Assembly: GCA_021852245.1 (NCBI GenBank)
Contig: JAJZNY010000134.1
Coordinates: 1-13,393 of the forward strand
Source of the DNA: Planctomycetota bacterium
Lineage (GTDB): Bacteria > Planctomycetota > Phycisphaerae > WQYP01
Reading direction: 5' to 3'
DNA length: 13,393 bases
Under the pieces are notes generated by a model. The model worked only from the letters and a program-made list of their open reading frames with translations. It did no database searches and had not been told where the DNA came from. Made by a program: the position numbers and the translations under genes. Positions 8,101 to 13,393 of this stretch are shown piece after piece. The number at the start of each line of letters is the position of its first letter. Position 1 is the stretch's first letter.

Positions 8101-9374
8101 AATCGGTGTCACATCCTGATATACACGGCTATCTGGGGCCCACCTATGCGCGACTCCTTTCGTATGAGGCGCTGGACGATATTTCACAAAATCTTATTGA
8201 TAATCCGCTTATTGATGCTCATGCGGTGGGGTGTACTGGCGTGATTTCGTGCCCGGCCTGGTCAGGAGACCATAGCCTCTGGTTGGCGAGAAATTTTGAT
8301 TTTGAAGGTGGTCCGGCATTCAATCGCCAGAAGAGCATCACCTTGATGCGTCCGAAAAAAGGATACGCATTTGTCAGTGTCGCGTGGCCGGGACTCAGCG
8401 GCTGCGTAACCGGTTTCAACAGCCGGAAAATCGGCCTCTTTATTAATGCGGCGGCCACACGCGGCTTCAAACCGATCGGTGAGCCGACCATCATCGCCGC
8501 CAGGCAGGTTCTGCAGTTTGCAGGCAGTCTTTCGCAGGCGGAGGCGATCATCCGGCACGCCCCGGTATTTGTTGCCGACAGCATCGTGGTGGGGGATGGA
8601 AACACCGGCCGGGCGGTGATCATTGAAAAATCGCCGCTGCACTGCGCGGTCATCCCGGTTAAGACCTATGCCGCCGTGGCCAATGAATTTACCGCACCGA
8701 TCTTCCAACATGATCCGGTCAATCGGCAGCGGATCGTCGCTTCGACAACGCGATTTCGGCAAGCCAGAGCCGCACTTCTCATTCATGACATGCATGGGCA
8801 TGTCAATGCGGTGCACCTCGCTGCCCTGCTGCGCGATAAGGCCGGACTTCATGGGCAATTCATCGGTTACGGCAACCGCAATGCCATCGACGCGCTGATT
8901 ACAGCCCACTCCGCGATCATGAATCTGACGAAAGGAGAGCTTTGGGTGGCGGCATGGCCCTATGCGGAAGGGGCATATCTTGGGATCAACGTCTACCCAC
9001 TTCTTTCGCGGCATCCGCCGCCTCTTCATGCGTGCCTGCTTCCTCCGATCCCGGCTGACCATTTTCTGACTTCCGGAAAATGGCAGCAGTTCAAAAAGGC
9101 TCGCCGGGCCCTGCATGCGGGATATCGGTACCTGCGGCAAGGCGAATTTGAAAAAGCACTGCAGGAAGCGGCGGTCGCCAACAAAAATGATCCCGATTTC
9201 TTTTCCAGTTACGAACTCACGGGGCGTGCTGATTTGGCGCTTGGGCACCTCCATCAGGCGGCTGCCGCACTTTCGCGTGCACTGGCTCTGGACCCGCCAT
9301 ATCAGGCTCGGCGCATAGCACTTCGTCGTTTACTGCTTCTGGCAAAATCCACGCATACACAACCGGTTCAATAA
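5133..9374 (+). CDS. Fusion protein: MMPL/RND exporter + C45 autoproteolytic acyltransferase-like domain + TPR tail
   Basis: This 1413-aa inner-membrane protein starts at GTG 5133, overlapping the LolA-like stop as GTGA, with AAAGG 6 nt upstream. Residues 1 to about 835 form a complete MMPL exporter: TM1 (about 31-51), a periplasmic loop, TM2-6 from about 282, TM7, a second loop, and TM8-12 from about 690. The paired Asp-Tyr motifs of proton-driven RND pumps are in TM4 (D351-Y352, in GATTDYG) and TM10 (D755-Y756, in VAIDYG). An added TM13 (about 849-873) should place the rest in the periplasm. That part is a C45/IAT-like Ntn-hydrolase. The pre-nucleophile region contains LLSYEALDDISQNL, then VGCTGV gives a likely self-cleavage before C1034, followed by RNFDFEGG (R1053, N1054, D1056), VSVAWPGLSGCVTGFN and N1184. 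Residues from about 1322 resemble two or so TPR helix pairs. These modules are normally separate genes. The reaction and substrate are unknown. Confidence 0.87.
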   Translation: MTDLHESGSPHADRLTRAMAAWYAFCERRRVWLVILLIVSGVLLAAASTAIKWQNNVLLFFPQSSPEMKSLRAASRYPSITNHLYVDLHSSMRFRHQLPAAARMLAADMRKTHDFHSVWEGVSLKALTQSGRILNAELPGLLDKKSFKILQSHLHRRWLGRHFAALQADIEAPGGVLQLAGKLHDPLAARSLLHRQMRSNLPEHMAIGRVMMDRGQLSADHGTHIMLMATPRFAPAQTQQSTLMLRQIARAVGKLKRTFPQLHVWTLGAYVDYAANAARVRRDVVLVSTLGSLLVAGVIWFYFRRVGTLFICMLPPAVGLGMALGIAGIFHLHLPLMVLAFAGLILGATTDYGIQILVQYGRLADESPPRSDAGSHGTPPKTQAARALFGPITMSALTSIAGYAALAFSDAPGLRAMGLFIAAGTFCIWLVTFLILPVFIGEYCRPHPTSPRFQFPKKLRWLPATAFTIATIILAIHAAKLNYNSHPSNLNGVPRREAQIQNRFFQIWGNSSHHGAVVIRSHHAESALQQAALLSDNLNALRREHLIEGFVSPTPMLSPTRIFDRRLKRWRAYWSPARLNMLRTRLQQAMTAFGFNYNRSMLSEFVKLPTDISARYRMIHSPVRLFPGGVTITRRHYLLSTTVYPNRRLTPRMASDWVGQIELQFPRAMIIDGSALLFDATQRCKAQLEFLFPWIFLAIFLSVCIYFRRIDIAAIATLSLIVGFIWLAGVAQWFGGGLNFLALVPMLFTMGVAIDYGIYTASDPNLADPAARPRTTTTGICALTTILGSGAIVAAGHPALHWIGLTLVAGITGGYLTALCWIAPLMRLRYGLRQPGKVLLRRLAIRRFALRLIFWGIGIAGAAGALALVIVCVGQLVMTGERPTGTVHLPTHRVVQQLSAHSWHIGRAWMRRVGGIWVISVAGSSGRIGYDDGALGAPIDTQIENDMLDQLHHFVPSLWAQWVITRGVALNMLQLPGYIPGYIQREAYAESVSHPDIHGYLGPTYARLLSYEALDDISQNLIDNPLIDAHAVGCTGVISCPAWSGDHSLWLARNFDFEGGPAFNRQKSITLMRPKKGYAFVSVAWPGLSGCVTGFNSRKIGLFINAAATRGFKPIGEPTIIAARQVLQFAGSLSQAEAIIRHAPVFVADSIVVGDGNTGRAVIIEKSPLHCAVIPVKTYAAVANEFTAPIFQHDPVNRQRIVASTTRFRQARAALLIHDMHGHVNAVHLAALLRDKAGLHGQFIGYGNRNAIDALITAHSAIMNLTKGELWVAAWPYAEGAYLGINVYPLLSRHPPPLHACLLPPIPADHFLTSGKWQQFKKARRALHAGYRYLRQGEFEKALQEAAVANKNDPDFFSSYELTGRADLALGHLHQAAAALSRALALDPPYQARRIALRRLLLLAKSTHTQPVQ

Positions 9375-9392
9375 CGGAGACAACTCGAACGG

Positions 9393-10667
9393 ATGCAGCC
9401 GAACATGACCGACTACCCAACGATATTGAAACCACAATGGAGTAAGCTTTCCGCCCAGCTCCGCAGAGCGAGAAAATGCAATTATTATCGTGATCGTATT
9501 CCGGCGGCCGCGGAAAATATCCATCGGCATCGACACCTGTTTCAATCGCTCCCCATCACCACCAAGGCCGAACTGGTTAAAAACAATCTCGACTTTCTCG
9601 CGGTAAACCCGTCGGAGATACGAGAGTGGGTGACAACATCAGGTACCACCGGTCAACCGGTACGGATTGCCCTGGCAGAGAAAGACATATTGCGCCTTGC
9701 TCAAAATGAAGCGGCAGCGCTCTCTCTCGCGGGACTCAGGGCCGGGGATGGTCTGCTCATTGCAGTTGGCATGGATCGGCTTTTTGTTGCCGGTCTGGCC
9801 TATTGGCTTGGGGCACAGGCGTGCGGGGCGTTATCCCTGCGCATGGGCCCGTCGCTGGTGGATCTGGCGGGCGTCGCCAAGCTCCCGCTCGCCCCGGGGC
9901 GAAAGTGGTTTCTCATCGGCGTCCCATCGCTGATGGCCGGCAGCCTTCGGGATGGCGCACCTTTGCCGGAGAATCTTGGCGCGATCATCGGTATCGGTGA
10001 ATCATTATTTAGTGCCGATTTTCAGCCCAATGCCGTCCATCGGGCACTTTCACAGTTTACCCGCGCCCCCATTCTTTCCACCTACGCCTCGACGGAGGTC
10101 TGCTGCACCTTCGCCCAGGGGCCAAAATGCCTTGGCAATCATCTCAACCCGCAGATGGGGGTGCTCGAGATCTTGGATACCGGCGGCAAACCATGTAAAC
10201 CGGGCATTCCCGGGCGCGTCGTGATTACCCCGTTGGGCTTGCATGCCATGCCGCTGATACGCTTCGATACCGGCGACATCGCGGCGTTTCATCCTGAACC
10301 GTGTTCCTGCGGACGGTCGTCTCCACGTATCAGCCCGATTCTCGGCCGTTCCTCGCAACTCTTGAAAGTGCAGGGCGTATCCATATTTGCAACTGCGATT
10401 ATCGAACTGCTGCGGGAGATTTATGCGGGCATGGACGCGATCATTCATGCCGATCGTGATGCCATCGGAGTCGATCGCGTGGTGATTTATGTCGTCTGTC
10501 CGCCGCGGCGTCAGAATCTGCTCAGAACGCGATTTCACAATGCCGCCCGGCGTCATTTCAAATGGATACCGAAAATTCAATATTGTGACGCCACAACCAT
10601 CGCGCGTATCCGCTCCCTTCGTCCCTCGCGCAAGCCGCAGATATTTATTGATACCCGCGCCGGCTGA
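9393..10667 (+). CDS. PaaK-like adenylate-forming ligase (acyl/aryl-CoA ligase family)
   Basis: This is a cytoplasmic enzyme of 424 aa, a usual length for phenylacetate-CoA ligase relatives. It should activate a carboxylic acid with ATP to an acyl-adenylate and then probably pass it to CoA or another thiol. Core motifs are TTSGTTGQP (residues 81-89, phosphate loop), YASTE (231-235), RFDTGD (290-295) and CSCGRSSPRISPILGRSSQ (from 304). C246, H250, C304 and C306 could form the zinc site found in part of the PaaK group. The end, RKPQIFIDTR, matches the family's C-terminal lysine region. The gene lies 18 nt after the fusion gene and is probably in the same operon. Its ribosome site is weak (GGAG 13 nt before the ATG), so translation may depend on the upstream gene. 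Which acid it uses cannot be read from the sequence. Confidence 0.88.
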   Translation: MQPNMTDYPTILKPQWSKLSAQLRRARKCNYYRDRIPAAAENIHRHRHLFQSLPITTKAELVKNNLDFLAVNPSEIREWVTTSGTTGQPVRIALAEKDILRLAQNEAAALSLAGLRAGDGLLIAVGMDRLFVAGLAYWLGAQACGALSLRMGPSLVDLAGVAKLPLAPGRKWFLIGVPSLMAGSLRDGAPLPENLGAIIGIGESLFSADFQPNAVHRALSQFTRAPILSTYASTEVCCTFAQGPKCLGNHLNPQMGVLEILDTGGKPCKPGIPGRVVITPLGLHAMPLIRFDTGDIAAFHPEPCSCGRSSPRISPILGRSSQLLKVQGVSIFATAIIELLREIYAGMDAIIHADRDAIGVDRVVIYVVCPPRRQNLLRTRFHNAARRHFKWIPKIQYCDATTIARIRSLRPSRKPQIFIDTRAG

Positions 10668-10763
10668 AGCCCTCGGTCTTGGTGGTGCTGCGAAATCCAC
10701 TGAAATAACCACACCGCAAATTTTCGACAAAAACGCCGAATGAAGATTCGAAATCAGTCGTCA

Positions 10764-10785
10764 TGACAGTGGCCTCTCACTGTCA
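10764..10785. terminator. Perfect 8-bp inverted repeat after the ligase gene (possible terminator or operator)
   Basis: TGACAGTG (10764-10771) and CACTGTCA (10778-10785) form a perfect 8-bp stem with a 6-nt loop, 97 nt after the ligase stop. Position favours transcription termination for the lipid operon. There is no T-run after the stem, so an intrinsic terminator would be atypical, and a protein-binding operator for the downstream genes is the alternative. Confidence 0.4.
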
Positions 10786-10997
10786 CGTCATCCATCAAGT
10801 GGCCACGGGCACCATGGCATCTGGAATAGGGAGAAGCCCTACAGGCCGTTACGGAATTAAACCTATGCGCCTTTGAGCGTATGCACTGATGATGCGGCGT
10901 GCGTCGAGATGGTAGGGTGATTCGGTGGAGAATGAGAGCGGGGCCGGGTTTCGCGGTGCGGCCGATTGATGCGAGTCACCCGAGACCCGGCAGGGCA

Positions 10998-11004
10998 AAG
11001 AGGA
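10998..11004 (+). promoter_or_regulatory. Ribosome binding site fixing the hypF start
   Basis: AAGAGGA at 10998-11004 lies 8 nt before ATG 11013. It supports this start over in-frame upstream candidates (10899 and ATG 10932), because the translated homology to HypF begins directly after 11013. Confidence 0.7.
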
Positions 11005-11012
11005 CCGGCGTC

Positions 11013-13376
11013 ATGGCTACGGCAATCATCAACGGTCTGGAGTTACAACGTCGCCGCTTGATTATTCGTGGCCAGGTTCAGGGCGTTGGATTTCGCCCGC
11101 ATGTTTATTGCCTCGCACGCCTCACAGCTGTCAGTGGATTTGTCGCCAACACAACTCAGGGCGTCATCATCGAGGTGCAGGGAACTGCCGCCGATGTCCG
11201 AAGGTTTTGCCAACTGGTGAAGCACGACACTCCGCCGCTGGCGAGAATTGACAACGTTACCGAATTGATCATCGATCCCTGCATAGGCGAGTGTGAGTTT
11301 CATATCGAAGAGAGCCGGAGTGTGGTGTCGGGCCGGACTGCCATCACACCCGATACCGCCATGTGTCGGGATTGTCAGCAGGAACTTTCTGATCCGACCA
11401 ATCGTCGATTCCGCCATGCCATGATCAACTGCACAAATTGTGGCCCCCGCTACAGCATCATTCTCGAGACGCCCTATGATCGCGCCGCCACCACCATGGC
11501 CGGCTTTGAAATGTGCGATCTATGCCGCCGGGAATATGAGGATCCCGGCAATCGGCGATTCCATGCACAGCCAGTCTCGTGCCCCAATTGCGGACCGAGA
11601 GTTGAATTAGTTAATGCTCATGGGGTTCCATTACCTGGCGACCCCATCAGGCAGGCAGCCGGGATATTACGCGGTGGGGGCGTAGTCGCCATCAAGGGAA
11701 TTGGAGGGTTTCATCTGGCCGCGCGGGCGGATGATGAGGCGGCCGTCATCAGACTCAGAGGGGCAAAGCAACGGGATGGCAAGCCGTTTGCCATGATGTG
11801 TCGATCCATGGACGATGCCGGTCGATTGGTCAGCATCAGCTCGCAAGCCCGGGCCGTCATGCTATCAGAATCCGCACCGATCATTCTGGCGATGCGCAGG
11901 CCGGGAGCCCCCGTGGCACAGGCTGTCGCGGGACGGAATGCCCGCCTGGGAATCATGCTCCCGTACACCCCGATCCATCATCTCTTGTTTGCCGATCTGG
12001 ACCACGAGATTCCGGCACTCGTGATGACCAGCGGCAATGTCAGTGGTGAACCGCTGGCAATAAATAATTCTGAAGCGATCGCCCGGCTTGGCGATATGTG
12101 CGATGCATTTCTGTGGCATGATCGGCCGATTGCCCGATGTCTGGATGATTCGGTGCTGCTGGATATGGGGGAAGGGGAATCTCCACTGCCGATCCGTCGA
12201 TCGCGTGGGTTTGTCCCTGGCGTTATTCCTCTGAATATCCCGCCGTCGTTGAGCGGACTATGTTTGGGCGGCGAATTAAAAAGCACAGTGGCGCTGGTGG
12301 CAGATTCCCACGTGATCTTGAGTCAATATCTGGGGGATTTGGGTAATCCACGGGCGCGGTCGGAGTTTGTCCGAACCATCCATGATCTTTGCCGCCTTTA
12401 TAGCGTGCGCCCGCAATTCGTCGCCCACGATATGCACCCCATGTACATCAGTTCCCAATTCGCCGGTCAATTGGCGGAATCATTCGACGCGCCACTATTG
12501 GCAATTCAGCATCACCATGCTCATGCCGCGTCTATCATGGCGGAATACGGCCTGAGTGGCCCGACATTAGCACTCGTTTGCGATGGGACAGGACTGGGCT
12601 TGGATGGAACCGGCTGGGGCTGCGAATTACTCCGGGTGGAGGCCCATACATTTCACCGCATCGCTTCACTGCAACCGCTCATTCTCGCCGGCGGAGACAC
12701 CGCCGCAATCGATATCTCACGCAGCGCCATGGCGATTCTCCATCAGGTTTTCGGAGATGATTTCGACCGGCACCCGGCAGCCATACGACTGGTTCCCAAC
12801 GATTCGGATCGGAAGGTGCTCAAACTGATGATGACGCGGAGATTTCAGTGCGTAACCTCCAGCAGTGCGGGACGCATTTTTGATGGGATCGCTTCCCTGC
12901 TCGGTATCTGCAGCCGCAACAGCTTTGAAGCACAGGCCCCGATGGAACTCGAATCAGCGGCGATTGTCGGCGAGCTCGAACCATCCCAAGCCCTCTGGCA
13001 AATCCACCGTTACGACGGAGATGTCGCCCGGATTGATCTGCGCCCCCTCTATCGCCGACTGTTGGAACTACAGGAAAATCGAGTACCCGTAGAAGCGCTT
13101 GCGGCCCTGTTCCACAGTCAGTTTGCCGCCGCGTGGGAAGACATCATCATGCGGACTGTCGTCGCACATCAGATTGGAAGCCTTGCAATTTCCGGCGGTG
13201 TTTTCGCCAATCAACTCTTCACGCACGATCTTACAAATCGACTGGAGCGACGGGGACTGAAAGTTCTGCGGCACCGCCTGGTTCCGCCCAATGATGGCGG
13301 GCTGGCGCTGGGACAGGCATTAATCGCCGCTAACCGATGGCAGAACGAATCGATGATGGCACGCAGGTCTTGTTGA
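11013..13376 (+). CDS. hypF: Carbamoyltransferase HypF, [NiFe]-hydrogenase maturation
   Basis: HypF uses carbamoyl phosphate and ATP to make carbamoyl-adenylate and carbamoylates the C-terminal Cys of HypE, the source of the CN ligands of [NiFe]-hydrogenase. At 787 aa all modules are present. The acylphosphatase domain has RGQVQGVGFRP (residues 19-29, catalytic R28). Two zinc fingers use C118/C121/C140/C143 and C168/C171/C190/C193. The YrdC-like domain (about 205-390) includes GGVVAIKGIGGFHLA and KQRDGKPFAMM. The Kae1-like domain has the metal-binding run QHHHAHAAS (H500 and H504), DGTGLGLDGTGWG, FDGIASLLG, SGGVFANQL and PPNDGGLALGQ. One departure is that the usual PGGDxAxxxPWR segment reads AGGDTAAIDISR (GGD at 560-562). 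A hypC-like start follows after 12 nt, so this is probably the first gene of a hyp operon. Confidence 0.96.
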   Translation: MATAIINGLELQRRRLIIRGQVQGVGFRPHVYCLARLTAVSGFVANTTQGVIIEVQGTAADVRRFCQLVKHDTPPLARIDNVTELIIDPCIGECEFHIEESRSVVSGRTAITPDTAMCRDCQQELSDPTNRRFRHAMINCTNCGPRYSIILETPYDRAATTMAGFEMCDLCRREYEDPGNRRFHAQPVSCPNCGPRVELVNAHGVPLPGDPIRQAAGILRGGGVVAIKGIGGFHLAARADDEAAVIRLRGAKQRDGKPFAMMCRSMDDAGRLVSISSQARAVMLSESAPIILAMRRPGAPVAQAVAGRNARLGIMLPYTPIHHLLFADLDHEIPALVMTSGNVSGEPLAINNSEAIARLGDMCDAFLWHDRPIARCLDDSVLLDMGEGESPLPIRRSRGFVPGVIPLNIPPSLSGLCLGGELKSTVALVADSHVILSQYLGDLGNPRARSEFVRTIHDLCRLYSVRPQFVAHDMHPMYISSQFAGQLAESFDAPLLAIQHHHAHAASIMAEYGLSGPTLALVCDGTGLGLDGTGWGCELLRVEAHTFHRIASLQPLILAGGDTAAIDISRSAMAILHQVFGDDFDRHPAAIRLVPNDSDRKVLKLMMTRRFQCVTSSSAGRIFDGIASLLGICSRNSFEAQAPMELESAAIVGELEPSQALWQIHRYDGDVARIDLRPLYRRLLELQENRVPVEALAALFHSQFAAAWEDIIMRTVVAHQIGSLAISGGVFANQLFTHDLTNRLERRGLKVLRHRLVPPNDGGLALGQALIAANRWQNESMMARRSC

Positions 13377-13388
13377 GGAGTATGTGGC

Positions 13389-13393
13389 ATGTG
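13389..13393 (+). CDS. hypC: Start of next gene, probably hypC (5 nt in window)
   Basis: GAGGAG at 13375-13380 is an ideal Shine-Dalgarno sequence placed 8 nt before ATG 13389. It is too close to an earlier ATG at 13382. The next two bases are TG, so residue 2 is Cys, Trp or a stop. HypC begins Met-Cys with the Cys essential for its function, and hypC commonly follows hypF. The call rests on context and one partial codon only. Confidence 0.45.

Larger units (their letters stand above)
10668..11012. other. Intergenic spacer between lipid operon and hypF
   Basis: This 345-bp spacer has no gene I can support. It carries the perfect inverted repeat at 10764-10785 and a smaller hairpin at 10827-10841 (TAGGG / CCCTA, 5-nt loop). 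The hypF frame is open upstream to 10899, but that part is low-complexity Arg/Gly/Pro coding and precedes the conserved HypF start, so it is probably untranslated leader. I found no clear sigma-70 or sigma-54 (-24/-12) promoter before hypF by eye. Confidence 0.6.

Noticed and set aside
8262..9254. Long open frame (330 codons) on the minus strand inside the fusion gene
   Set aside because: It lies opposite the conserved C45 coding sequence, its translation is rich in Arg, Cys and His with no recognisable domain, and it is explained by codon bias of the plus-strand gene.
10050..10730. 226-codon minus-strand open frame opposite the ligase
   Set aside because: It is antisense to strongly conserved ligase motifs, shows no family resemblance and has no ribosome site, so it is a shadow frame.
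10899..11012. Upstream in-frame extension of hypF by 38 codons
   Set aside because: The extension is Arg/Gly/Pro-rich and unlike HypF, while ATG 11013 has a good AGAGGA at 8 nt and begins right before the acylphosphatase domain.
1..13393. Mobile elements, CRISPR arrays, tRNA or rRNA genes
   Set aside because: No transposase or integrase coding, no regularly spaced repeats, and no tRNA-like or rRNA-like sequence was recognised on either strand.

Overview
The window is about 13.4 kb of chromosomal DNA from a diderm (Gram-negative type) bacterium. The evidence is signal peptides, a LolA-like periplasmic carrier, an RND/MMPL exporter, and a solute-binding protein with a classical signal peptide rather than a lipobox. 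GC content is moderate to high by eye and the proteins are rich in Arg, His and Ala. The gene set and style would suit a planctomycete or relative, but nothing in the window fixes the taxon. I see no tRNA, rRNA, CRISPR array, insertion sequence or phage gene.

Left block (1-3835, minus strand): a BMP-type nucleoside/purine ABC importer. In transcription order it has a periplasmic binding protein, a double-NBD ATPase, permease 1, and permease 2 (cut by the window edge). The last two junctions appear to be 4-nt stop/start overlaps using non-ATG starts (TTGA and CTGA).

Divergent spacer (3836-4401): no convincing gene. It holds a 62-nt set of nested and competing inverted repeats at 3948-4009 that could be a leader structure for the transporter.

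Central block (4402-10667, plus strand): a compact three-gene operon. It encodes a LolA-like carrier, a 1413-aa protein joining a complete 12-TM MMPL exporter to an extra TM helix, a C45 (penicillin-acyltransferase-like) Ntn-hydrolase domain and a TPR tail, and then a PaaK-like acyl/aryl-adenylate-forming ligase. LolA-like plus MMPL pairs are familiar from aryl-polyene/flexirubin-type lipid-pigment clusters, but no ketosynthase, ACP or dehydratase is present here. I infer an envelope system in which an acid is activated in the cytoplasm, a lipophilic product crosses the inner membrane, and the tethered periplasmic C45 domain and LolA-like protein modify or carry it. This is the most novel part of the window.

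Right block (11013-13393, plus strand): a complete hypF, the carbamoyltransferase for the CN/CO ligands of [NiFe]-hydrogenase. It is followed after 12 nt by a start reading Met-Cys/Trp behind a strong Shine-Dalgarno sequence, as expected for hypC. A [NiFe]-hydrogenase maturation cluster probably continues to the right. A 345-bp spacer with a perfect 8-bp inverted repeat separates hypF from the lipid operon.
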